Origin: Firmicutes bacterium UBA4996
GTDB taxonomy: Bacteria; Bacillota; Limnochordia; Darwinibacteriales; Darwinibacteriaceae
Reading direction: 5' to 3'
Assembly (NCBI GenBank): GCA_002396805.1
Contig: DGYW01000046.1
Coordinates: forward strand, 1 to 53,487
DNA length: 53,487 bases
Position 1 is the stretch's first letter; every line of letters starts with the position of its first letter. A program made the position numbers and the translations under genes. This document shows, piece after piece, positions 42,670 to 51,020 of the stretch. The notes below the pieces were generated by a model. That model searched no databases. It had not been told where the DNA came from and saw only the letters and a program-made list of their open reading frames with translations.

Positions 42670-43623
42670 TTAAGCGCCGACTTTGTTTAATACTCTCTGG
42701 ACCCATCTTTGAACTACAACCATGGTCACAAATAAAATCACAGCAATAGCTGAAGCTGTGCCCATCTCGAAACGGACATTACCGTAGTCGATCAAGTGAG
42801 CTACAATGGTGTGTCCTGCGTAATCTGTACTGGGAAATCCGACTAATGGAATGATCTGAGCCGCAGCTGTAAAGGATCCCGTAATAGACATAATCGCTCC
42901 AAACATGAGATAGCCACGCATTTGAGGCAAGGTTATATAAAACAATTCTTGCCAGCGGTTGCGAATTCCGTCCACTGCACCTGCTTCATAAAGCAGGGGA
43001 TTGATACCTTGCAGACCGGCTATAAAGGCCAAAAAGCTGGTACCTAGGCTCATCCACAACACCACAACAATTACAACACCCATCATGTATTTCGGGTCTG
43101 TGAGCCATTGGACTGGCTCTTTAATGAATCCCCAGTAGAGCAAAAATCCGTTCACGTACCCATAGGCGTCTCCGCTAAACATCACTGTCCAAATCATAAA
43201 TAAGGCACCAGATATGGAAGGAGCATAGAGCATGAGGGTGAAAACTGCACGAATTTTTGGCCTCAGTTCGTTAATAAACCAAGCAAAGAGAAAGCTGGCG
43301 AAATAACTCAATGGACCCGTGAGCACAGCAAATACAAAGGTGTTTTTCACAGCGATCAAAAAGACGTCATCAGAGAGAAATAATCGTAGATAGTTTTCCC
43401 AACCCACCCACCGTGGCGGTTGAAGCATGTTGTAATGGGTAAAACTTAATCCAATGGCGATAAACACTGGAATAATCGTAAACAGTAAGAAGAGAATGCC
43501 ATAAGGTGCAATAAACAAGTAGGACACCTTGTTGGCTTTAATTTCTTTCCACAATCGAGCTAGCCGCCCTTCCCTTGGGCTAGTTAGCAATGTGGTTCCT
43601 TGTTTTTCGGTAACCGCTCGCAT
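42670..43623 (-). CDS. Sugar ABC transporter permease (MalF-type), second pair
   Basis: 317 residues, ATG after AGGGGG. KANKVSYLFIAPYGILFLLFTIIPVFIAIGLSFTHYNML near the N-terminus, then PLLYEAGAVDGIRNRWQELFYITLPQMRGYL as the EAA loop near residue 212. Six membrane segments. Channel partner of the MalG-type protein encoded next; operon with the 989-residue binding protein. Confidence 0.93.
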   Translation of the reverse strand: MRAVTEKQGTTLLTSPREGRLARLWKEIKANKVSYLFIAPYGILFLLFTIIPVFIAIGLSFTHYNMLQPPRWVGWENYLRLFLSDDVFLIAVKNTFVFAVLTGPLSYFASFLFAWFINELRPKIRAVFTLMLYAPSISGALFMIWTVMFSGDAYGYVNGFLLYWGFIKEPVQWLTDPKYMMGVVIVVVLWMSLGTSFLAFIAGLQGINPLLYEAGAVDGIRNRWQELFYITLPQMRGYLMFGAIMSITGSFTAAAQIIPLVGFPSTDYAGHTIVAHLIDYGNVRFEMGTASAIAVILFVTMVVVQRWVQRVLNKVGA

Positions 43624-43645
43624 TTTTACCCCCTGCCTTCTCTGA

Positions 43646-46615
43646 TTAATCAGTGACCCAGTACAAGCGACGATCTTGAGGTTCTAGTTCCTCAAGTGCC
43701 ACAGGTAACTCAAACTCTATCCGTTTGCGGGTAATCTCCTCATTAATCAGACGATTGTAGTCAGCCAAAGTATCCCGGGCCGGTTTGTTGTTATAAACAA
43801 CTTGCCTAAAAGCATTATCTAGATATCGACCAATCATATAGCCACCAGGAACTTCTGGTACACCTTTGGTCCAGCGCCACTGGGTAATCAGTTTATCGTA
43901 TTCCTCCACAGACCAAGGTAGTCCCGCTAGAGCCTCCACATTGGCGGTGGCATAACGTCCTGCAGGTCCCAACACACTCTCAATCTGGCGACCGAACTCC
44001 ATTTGAACTTCGGTACTCGTCCACCACTTTAAAAACTCCCAAGCCTCATCCACCTTGTTAGAAGCTTCCATGATGATGGAGCCCGTCTGGGCAGAACCAG
44101 CAGGTGTAGAACGATTGATGCTTCCGTCGGCCTGTTCGGTTCCAGGTACGAGGGTGAAGCCCCATTTACCCCTTAGCTCGGGGGCAAAAACCTGGAGTTC
44201 GTTATACAGTCCATAGTTAGCGATCAAGAAAGGCATTTCGCCCATACGAAAACGGTTAATGGCATTATAATCCAAAGGCAATTTGTACAATTCATAAAGT
44301 TCAGTCCATTGACTAAAGGCAGCCACAGAAGTCTCATGATCAAGATTAGTGGCTATACCGTCTTCAACGAATAGCTCTTCGCCCTGTTGGTAAAGGAAAC
44401 TTAAAAGGGTTAACACACCCCCACTTGAAGAGAGACTACCAATAGTACCGCTCACATCACCAATGGCCCCACTGGCCGCTTTTGCCGGCACTGAATAGGG
44501 CAAACCAAACTCCATGTTCCGTTTCTGCAGAACTGGAATAATGTCGAAGACTTCCTCCCAAGTGTTGGGAACTTGTAGCCCCAGTTCGTGCACGATATCA
44601 CTGCGATAAAACAACATCAAGAAAGACTGTTGGTCAGGTAGGGCGTACACACTATCCCGGAATTGGAAAGGTACAATAGCACTGGGCATAAACCGATCCA
44701 CTACTGCATCAAAGGACTCCAATTTTGCCAAATCCACTACTCCTCCACGGAAGGCGAAGTTGATGGGCTGGGCAGCTGGAACGCCCATAGCTACGTCGGG
44801 TCCCTTGCCAGCTAAAGTCGCAGGCAAAAGGACACCCATACTAACCAATTCTAGATTCACAGGAATACCCGTTTGTGGTGTGAAATTGTTCTCAATAAGA
44901 CGTTTTAAAATTTGAGCCTGGTCGCGGCCCCAACCGATCCACACTTTTAAGGGTTCGGTTTCACCTTCGTACACATCCCCAACTAATTGGTAGTTGTGCG
45001 TATAAGAAGCAGCGAAAGCCCTGCTTTCGTGCTGAAGCCGTTCTCTTGGCGTAGCCTGGGCCAAAGGCATGTCTTGATCCGGCGATGAAATGATTACATA
45101 GTCAATAGCCAAGGGTTGTTTACGCACACTTAACAGCCAGGTTCCTAACGAGCCTAAGTTATCCCTAAACTTCGCTAGACGAGTAGGTATAGTATCGGGA
45201 CTAGCAGAAAGTGTTCCTAATTGCCGGGCTAGATCCCTCAAAAGAACGGTAGCACCACCCTTTTGCCCAGTGTATTCTTCCAGTTGATCTGCCAATTCTC
45301 CCACAATTTTCTCTTGTCTCTGCATGGTTTCAATCAAACTTGGAATCCGCTTTGGTAGTTCGTAGGTTCTCATGGGATCGGGAGTTGGCGAAGTGATCAT
45401 CACAATCTGACGATATAAAGAGTTAAGTTCATAGACGCTAGATTCTACCGTGCGAATAATGTCCACTAAGTCCCCTAACACTACTTCCATGGTGAGGGTG
45501 TGAGTACCCTTTGTCAGGTAAACAAGATACGGTTCTTCTCCACCTTCGGGTCCTAAGACATTTAGTTCGTAGTTTGAGCTATAGGGGAAACGTACTGCAT
45601 TTAGTTCTTGAAACGGTACTTCATCATCAATGTAAATCCGCCGGTTACTATACCAGCCCCGAATTTGGTTTTGCTTACCCTTAATGGCAATTTGATACAA
45701 ACCATCCTGCGGTACCTCAAAGTCCCAACGTACCCATTGGCCCGTTTGGCTCCAGCTATCTCCGCCAATCATATTGAGGCGAATTAATGCTGGATGGTAA
45801 GGTTCCATCGTTGGATCCCCTTGATCAAAAAGAGGCGAAATTGTGGAATCAGAACGGTAAGAAGAATCCCTTTCTTGCAGTTTCACTAACACATTCTGTG
45901 CAGGCTTGTAGTTTTGCTCCTTATAGTAAGCCACAACTTCTGCATAGGATGGACTAGGATCCGCTTGATATAAACGCAAGCTATAAATCTGCATAGGTTC
46001 TCGTCGCGATCTCAAGGTGATGGTATTGAGCCCCTCTTCTAGATAGAAGAGATAGGGTTCAGCGTAATCGCCCATAGAATCACTGGCTAGCTTCGTTTGC
46101 CACATGGGAAATTCACGTTGCAAAGGACGAAGCTCATTACCCTGATTGTCCATGCGAATGGGCTCCGCATCTCCCCACACTCGAGAGAAGACTAAATACT
46201 TAGCACCTTCAAACGGCACGGCGCCATTAATTTCGATAGCTCGCTCCATAGAGATACCTCGACCAGGTACCGGAAAATACTCGATGGCTAGATTATAAAA
46301 ACCAGCTCGAGGCACATTAACCAACCACGCCATATATCCCCAGTCTTCCGTTACGACCGCATAATCGTCCTTCTCTGGCACATAGACTAACTCGCCTTCC
46401 ATGTCTGTTGCGACAAAGTTTTTGCCAAGAACCAAGAGATCGGCCTCACCCAACTGGGCGCCTGCCTCTGAGTGTTGGCGTAGATAAGATTCATAGCTCA
46501 TTAGTTCTTCAAAACCGGTTACTGCCAGCCGGCCTTGAGCCTGAAGAGGACGAATTGGTAAGCACAATAATATGCCGATCATAAGAAAGAACAATACCTT
46601 GGCCAACCTACTCAT
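43646..46615 (-). CDS. Giant sugar-binding protein with two N-terminal CBM-like domains
   Basis: 989 residues, ATG after GGGGAGGTG; family 1 binding proteins are normally about 430. Signal peptide to about residue 26 (PIRPLQAQG), no lipobox. Two jelly-roll domains of the CBM6/35 type: ~60-215 (GYMAWLVNVPRAGFYNLAIEYFPVPG; LEEGLNTITLRSRREPM) and ~265-385 (GQWVRWDFEVPQDGLYQIAIKGKQN; YLTKGTHTLTMEVVLGD). Residues ~385-500 are helical (RQEKIVGELADQLEEYTG). The solute-binding domain runs ~550-980: LKVWIGWGRDQAQILKRLIENNFTPQTGIPVNLELV, GPDVAMG, LPDQQSFLMLFYRSDIVHELGLQVPNTWEEVFD, and EFLKWWTSTEVQMEFGRQIE. Likely binds a large polymer while handing a fragment to the permeases encoded next. Confidence 0.88.
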   Translation of the reverse strand: MSRLAKVLFFLMIGILLCLPIRPLQAQGRLAVTGFEELMSYESYLRQHSEAGAQLGEADLLVLGKNFVATDMEGELVYVPEKDDYAVVTEDWGYMAWLVNVPRAGFYNLAIEYFPVPGRGISMERAIEINGAVPFEGAKYLVFSRVWGDAEPIRMDNQGNELRPLQREFPMWQTKLASDSMGDYAEPYLFYLEEGLNTITLRSRREPMQIYSLRLYQADPSPSYAEVVAYYKEQNYKPAQNVLVKLQERDSSYRSDSTISPLFDQGDPTMEPYHPALIRLNMIGGDSWSQTGQWVRWDFEVPQDGLYQIAIKGKQNQIRGWYSNRRIYIDDEVPFQELNAVRFPYSSNYELNVLGPEGGEEPYLVYLTKGTHTLTMEVVLGDLVDIIRTVESSVYELNSLYRQIVMITSPTPDPMRTYELPKRIPSLIETMQRQEKIVGELADQLEEYTGQKGGATVLLRDLARQLGTLSASPDTIPTRLAKFRDNLGSLGTWLLSVRKQPLAIDYVIISSPDQDMPLAQATPRERLQHESRAFAASYTHNYQLVGDVYEGETEPLKVWIGWGRDQAQILKRLIENNFTPQTGIPVNLELVSMGVLLPATLAGKGPDVAMGVPAAQPINFAFRGGVVDLAKLESFDAVVDRFMPSAIVPFQFRDSVYALPDQQSFLMLFYRSDIVHELGLQVPNTWEEVFDIIPVLQKRNMEFGLPYSVPAKAASGAIGDVSGTIGSLSSSGGVLTLLSFLYQQGEELFVEDGIATNLDHETSVAAFSQWTELYELYKLPLDYNAINRFRMGEMPFLIANYGLYNELQVFAPELRGKWGFTLVPGTEQADGSINRSTPAGSAQTGSIIMEASNKVDEAWEFLKWWTSTEVQMEFGRQIESVLGPAGRYATANVEALAGLPWSVEEYDKLITQWRWTKGVPEVPGGYMIGRYLDNAFRQVVYNNKPARDTLADYNRLINEEITRKRIEFELPVALEELEPQDRRLYWVTD

Positions 46616-46619
46616 GCCC

Positions 46620-47723
46620 TCACCTCCCCTTACTACCCTTTAACCTAGCGCATGAGTCTCGTTCAATTAATCTTGTGGGATAATAATATTGAGTCAAGTA
46701 ACCAGGTTCAAGATCACAGTTTTCAATCTGGTCGATCAATAGACTGACCGCCTTGGCCCCAATTGCCTCCGTATGTTGAGTTATGGTTGTCAAAGAGACG
46801 TCTAGCATTTTGACAATACTTAGATCGTCAAAACTGACAATGGAAAAATCTTCAGGAATATCAAGGCCTAGCTCCCGACAGGCCCGTACCACGTCTCTAG
46901 CCACCAAGGCGTTACCTACGACTAAACCTGTACACTCCCGTTTGATCAGAAACTGTTTGAGGTCCTTAACCCCAGTTTCAAAATCGTACGTAAAGGTTGG
47001 ACCAACAGGTAATCCCCGTTCCTTAAAAGCTTCTCTAAAGCCAGTAAGGCGATCATGGATACTACTACTTAGGTCCCCCTTATGGCTAACAAAAGCAATC
47101 TGAGAGTGCCCCAAGTCCAGCAAATGTCTAGCCGCTTGATTTCCACCTTGGACGTTATCCGAGACTACGCAATTAGTCTGTAGCCCCTCAATGGCTCGAT
47201 CCACGAGCACAAAGGGAAATCCCTCTCGCTTTAGGGGAACCGTTCCTTGCCCACCACCTTGATCAGTTGAAGGCATAATAATGAGACCTGCAACGCCCTC
47301 TTCTCTGAGGCGACGGATACCTTCCGCTTCTTTGGCACTATCGTTATCTGTTGTGTACAGGGTCATGCTATAAGGCGTACCCCGTAGAGCCTTTTGCATA
47401 CCACTTAGGAGCATCATCTCAATTTCCGCATCGCAGAAGGGCATAACAATGCCGATGGAATCAACTCTTTTAGCGAGGCCGTTGGTTTTTTCCCGCACAT
47501 AGGTACCACTACCTTGAACTCTAAAGAGAATATCCTCTTCCACCAATTCTTGCAGGGCCCGCCGTACAGTATAACGGCTGATCTTCAAGTTTTCGGCCAA
47601 CTCCCGCTCAGGGGGAATCAGCTCGCCGGATTTAAATACCCCTTGTTCGATCTGCTCCACAATGTAATCCCTAACCTGTAAATAGAGCATTCGCCGATCA
47701 TGAAATCCAGTGGCATTTTCCAT
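46620..47723 (-). CDS. GntR-type DNA-binding / LacI-type sugar-binding hybrid regulator (AraR-like)
   Basis: 367 residues, ATG after AGAGGTG. Residues ~10-80 are a GntR-family winged helix: YLQVRDYIVEQIEQGVFKSGELIPPERELAENLKISRYTVRRALQELVEEDILFRVQGSGTYV. Residues ~88-360 are a LacI/ribose-binding-protein-type effector domain: SIGIVMPFCDAEIEMMLLSGMQKAL, GLIIMPSTDQ, FVLVDRAIEGLQTNCVVSDNVQGGNQAARHLLDLGHSQIAFVS and DFSIVSFDDLSIVKMLDVSLTTITQ. The same architecture as AraR of B. subtilis. First gene of the glycan transporter operon, so probably its local, sugar-responsive controller. Confidence 0.93.
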   Translation of the reverse strand: MENATGFHDRRMLYLQVRDYIVEQIEQGVFKSGELIPPERELAENLKISRYTVRRALQELVEEDILFRVQGSGTYVREKTNGLAKRVDSIGIVMPFCDAEIEMMLLSGMQKALRGTPYSMTLYTTDNDSAKEAEGIRRLREEGVAGLIIMPSTDQGGGQGTVPLKREGFPFVLVDRAIEGLQTNCVVSDNVQGGNQAARHLLDLGHSQIAFVSHKGDLSSSIHDRLTGFREAFKERGLPVGPTFTYDFETGVKDLKQFLIKRECTGLVVGNALVARDVVRACRELGLDIPEDFSIVSFDDLSIVKMLDVSLTTITQHTEAIGAKAVSLLIDQIENCDLEPGYLTQYYYPTRLIERDSCARLKGSKGR

Positions 47724-47765
47724 TGCCTACACCTCTCTACTGGGAACATCAACCATTTCACCCGT

Positions 47766-47794
47766 TTTATGATTTTTACCAGACCATTTTTCAG
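47766..47794 (-). promoter_or_regulatory. Candidate promoter of regulator-transporter operon
   Basis: CTGAAA (47794-47789), 17-base spacer, CATAAA (47771-47766) on the minus strand, four of six matches in each box. It overlaps the inverted repeat at 47778-47801 and lies 43 bases before the regulator start. Confidence 0.4.
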
Positions 47795-47801
47795 TTCTGG
47801 T
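47778..47801. promoter_or_regulatory. Inverted repeat over the operon promoter, candidate operator
   Basis: ACCAGA (47778-47783) and TCTGGT (47796-47801) with 12 bases between. It covers the -35 and spacer of the candidate promoter, a placement that fits autoregulation by the GntR/LacI hybrid. Confidence 0.45.
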
Positions 47802-47810
47802 CTACTCTTC

Positions 47811-47840
47811 TCCAAAGGAGGAGAAAAATCCTCCTTTGGA
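47811..47840. terminator. Perfect 12-bp hairpin after the mannosidase gene
   Basis: TCCAAAGGAGGA (47811-47822) and TCCTCCTTTGGA (47829-47840) around a 6-nt loop. On the minus strand no good T-tract follows, so termination of the mannosidase transcript may be partial. The arm also contains an AGGAGG sequence with no gene nearby. Confidence 0.6.
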
Positions 47841-47846
47841 TTTATC

Positions 47847-47860
47847 TTTGTTAATACAAA
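47847..47860. promoter_or_regulatory. AraR-like box candidate
   Basis: TTTGT-TAAT-ACAAA, perfect 5-bp arms, resembles the ATTTGTACGTACAAAT consensus of AraR operators. It lies between the mannosidase stop and the 12-bp hairpin, upstream of the AraR-like regulator gene. Low-complexity A/T sequence, so chance is possible. Confidence 0.35.
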
Positions 47861-47870
47861 TTACAAATGA

Positions 47871-50800
47871 TTACTTAATCTTAAATGTGCGGATTTCATA
47901 GGGATTAAGAACGAAACTGAAGCCATTAGCCTCAAAACTGACCTTTTCGTCCCCTTTTTCCATTAAATTGCACTCCACAACATTTTTCAGCGTTTCAGGG
48001 AGCGTTACTCGTACTTCGTCCCGGCGATTGCCAAATTCGTAAAAGCGCAACACCATTTCCGTACCATCTTCCGATTTTTTCACAGTATCCAAGATGGTAC
48101 TAGATCCGTCTACCTGCAGTAATTGGGCTGTGCTAGCCAACTCACCAGAGATAGTAGCACTGTAAACACCCAAGAGAGGATAATTGAGCTCGTACCCGGC
48201 TTGGGTAGTCTTAGCCTCATACCAATCACCTGTGTGTGGTAGCAAACTGTAAACAAACTCGTGATAACCTTGATCCGCCTTCGGGTCAGGATCAATACCT
48301 GACTTAATGAGCGTTAGTCTAATTACACTGTCCTTGATGTCGTGACCGTATTTGCTGTCGTTGAGCAGACTAACCCCATAATCTCGTTCTGAGAGATCAA
48401 CCCATTTTTGCGCCACAGTCTCGAATTTTGCATAATCCCAGCTGGTATTCCAATGGGTAGGCCGTTCTACGTTACCAAACTGGATCTCGTAAGTGGCCTT
48501 CGTGCTCCGAACATCAACCGGAAAAGCCGCTTTTAACAAAACTTGCTGTTCATGCCAATCCACCTCAGTCTTAAAATCGATGGCTCGACTGTCGGCATAA
48601 ACATAAATCCTCTGAGTAATAGTGGAATCTAAGAACTTCCACTCCAAGCCCACAACTACCCGGTCCGGACCGTCTTCTAATACTTCCCACTTAGTCAGAT
48701 TGTCCACAAGATATTGCTTTTCTTGATAGTAAAGATCGATGTCCCAGGCATCAAAATTCATGGGCCGGTCTTCAAAGGCTTGCAACTCGTTGGCGATCAT
48801 ACCCGCCGGAACAACCTCACGTTGGGCCTCCTTGTCATACAGGGAAACGATTTGCCCTTGGTTGTTAAAGATAATTTTGTAGAACTTCGATTCAATAACC
48901 CGCTCCTTGATCGTTACGCCTGACTCCAGAGCAGGTGCGGTGCTTCCGTCGTCTGGCTTCACCAAGAAGGTAGTATAACCCAAGGCAGGAATAGTTGGAA
49001 CAGTAACTTCGATCTCTTTTTTACCCTGATATTCCACCGTTTTAGCTAGCAACCTTGTACCATTTTCTGTCCAAAAGCCTTTTCCTTCCAGCTCAGGATC
49101 CCAAGGAACGCTCACGATGCCCCTTCGATCCCAAGAGAGCGAGTTGAAGACCACTAATTTTTCTCCGTCAACTGCCACCTGATCTCCCAGGAGCTGCAAG
49201 GCTGCTTCTTGTTGGGCTTCCGCCGAGGCAAAAAGGGTTGCAAACTCTTCCGCTGCATCTTCATAGACCTCTGTGATGGACGAACCTGGCAGAATGTCAT
49301 GGAATTGGTTGCGCAGCAAGATTTTCCAGTTCTCGTTAATCTCATCCTGAGGATAACTATGCCCCGCCACATTGCGCAAAGCTAAGGTGTGTAAGAACTC
49401 CACATCATGGAGGAGTACTTCGCTTTTACGGTTATCTCGTTTGATTTTTCCTTGAGATGTATAGGTGCCCCGATGGTACTCTAGGTAAAGCTCACCATCT
49501 ACTACTGGCAAACGGGCAGCCCCTTCCACACGAGCCTCTAGGCGCTCGAAGTAAGGCTCCACCTTCCCAAACTCAATCTGGGGAATGGCTGGTAACTCCT
49601 GCATCCTCTTGCCCATCTCAAGCATCTCTTTTGTGGGACCACCTCCTCCATCACCCCAACCATAGGCGATGAGCAATTCATTGTTAATCTCTTTTTGCTG
49701 GTAATGCTCCCAACTCCGTTGGGCAGTGGCCGGATTTAACATACCATTATAGGTATAGAATTGTGGCCTCGGCGCCTCTGTTGCGGTTATAAAGTGAGTT
49801 AATACCTCGGTCCCATCTAGACCACGCCACATAAAGGTGTCATAGGTAGGACGATTGTATTGACTCCAGCTGATCTTAGTGGTCATGAAGTACTTCAGCC
49901 CACTTTTGATAATAATCTGGGGTAAGGCCCACGAATAACCAAACACGTCTGGTAGCCACAGCACGCTGCATTCAACCCCAAACTCCTCTTCCATGAAGCG
50001 GGTGCCTAGAAGAAACTGGCGCACCAAAGACTCGCCAGAGGGCACATTACAGTCAGCTTCTACCCACATACCGCCAGTTACTTCCCAATTACCGGCTGCC
50101 ACATTGGCCTTAATCTGGTCGTAAATCTCAGGATAATCCTGTTTAATGTAATCGTACAGCTGGGGCTGACTTTGGATAAACTGATACTCAGGGTATTCGC
50201 GCATCAGGTGATTAACTGTGGAAAAAGTACGAGAACTTTTTTCACGAGTGTGCTTTAGTTGCCACAGCCAAGCTACGTCAATGTGGGAATGACCAACTGC
50301 GGTAATGAGCGGCTTGTTTTCCACCGCCGGCTTGTATTCGGCGAGGCGTTGTTTTAGGGCCTCATTTGCCTTCGCAATGGATTGATAAAACTCTGGAGAA
50401 CCGGCTTTCAAAAAGTCAGTGGCGTTAATGGCGTCATTCAAAAAGGTAATTAAACTCTCCCGATCATAGTTGCCTTCAGGTAAGACCTTAATGGTCTCTA
50501 ACATGGCCAAAGCTCTAAAGTAAAAATCTTCAGCGGCCACGTTAATTTTCACAACTGAAGCAGCTCTGAACCAACGGATCTCGTGTTGTAACCCGCTAAA
50601 TGCTTTGAGGGCAACTTTGATCTTGCCCTTACTCTTCCACTCGGGCAAAACGTGGATTTGATGGTGATTGGTGTCCAAACCTTGGGTAGGTACTCCATCA
50701 ATATAAGCCAAGGTCTCAGAGCCAGCTAAGCCCCCCTCTTGACCTGAACCAGGAGTGAAAAAGAGGGCCACTTTGTGGTCACGCCACTCTTGAGGAATCT

Positions 50801-51014
50801 CCACATCTGTTCTAAACCAATGAATTTGATCCCGACCACCCCAAGAGCTTCCAGTCTTGAAATCAGCCCACTTGCTATCATCAAATTCCACCTTATGGGC
50901 GCCTTCCACATCCTCAGGGCAGTGCTTAAAACTCTCGATCTTGATTGTTTCTTCAAAAATATACTTTTTGAGATCGCCGATATATTTCTGTGCTTTGTTT
51001 ATAGTAAAATACAT
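47871..51014 (-). CDS. Cytosolic GH38 alpha-mannosidase
   Basis: 1047 residues, ATG 6 bases after the upstream gene. No signal peptide. An N-terminal beta-sandwich (~1-200) precedes the GH38 catalytic domain: zinc-binding GHSHIDVAWLWQLKHTREK near residue 238, GGMWVEADCNVPSGESLVRQFLLG near 315, nucleophile Asp in VLWLPDVFGYSWALPQII near 355, then the helical middle domain (HDILPGSSITEVYEDA) and the C-terminal GH38C beta domains (YYQEKQYLVDN, LNDSKYGHDI, LNPYEIRTFKIK). Bacterial cytosolic GH38 enzymes of this size remove alpha-linked mannose from imported oligosaccharides. With GH29 and the BNR protein in the same locus it points to breakdown of mannosylated glycans. Confidence 0.94.
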   Translation of the reverse strand: MYFTINKAQKYIGDLKKYIFEETIKIESFKHCPEDVEGAHKVEFDDSKWADFKTGSSWGGRDQIHWFRTDVEIPQEWRDHKVALFFTPGSGQEGGLAGSETLAYIDGVPTQGLDTNHHQIHVLPEWKSKGKIKVALKAFSGLQHEIRWFRAASVVKINVAAEDFYFRALAMLETIKVLPEGNYDRESLITFLNDAINATDFLKAGSPEFYQSIAKANEALKQRLAEYKPAVENKPLITAVGHSHIDVAWLWQLKHTREKSSRTFSTVNHLMREYPEYQFIQSQPQLYDYIKQDYPEIYDQIKANVAAGNWEVTGGMWVEADCNVPSGESLVRQFLLGTRFMEEEFGVECSVLWLPDVFGYSWALPQIIIKSGLKYFMTTKISWSQYNRPTYDTFMWRGLDGTEVLTHFITATEAPRPQFYTYNGMLNPATAQRSWEHYQQKEINNELLIAYGWGDGGGGPTKEMLEMGKRMQELPAIPQIEFGKVEPYFERLEARVEGAARLPVVDGELYLEYHRGTYTSQGKIKRDNRKSEVLLHDVEFLHTLALRNVAGHSYPQDEINENWKILLRNQFHDILPGSSITEVYEDAAEEFATLFASAEAQQEAALQLLGDQVAVDGEKLVVFNSLSWDRRGIVSVPWDPELEGKGFWTENGTRLLAKTVEYQGKKEIEVTVPTIPALGYTTFLVKPDDGSTAPALESGVTIKERVIESKFYKIIFNNQGQIVSLYDKEAQREVVPAGMIANELQAFEDRPMNFDAWDIDLYYQEKQYLVDNLTKWEVLEDGPDRVVVGLEWKFLDSTITQRIYVYADSRAIDFKTEVDWHEQQVLLKAAFPVDVRSTKATYEIQFGNVERPTHWNTSWDYAKFETVAQKWVDLSERDYGVSLLNDSKYGHDIKDSVIRLTLIKSGIDPDPKADQGYHEFVYSLLPHTGDWYEAKTTQAGYELNYPLLGVYSATISGELASTAQLLQVDGSSTILDTVKKSEDGTEMVLRFYEFGNRRDEVRVTLPETLKNVVECNLMEKGDEKVSFEANGFSFVLNPYEIRTFKIK

Positions 51015-51020
51015 CCTCTA

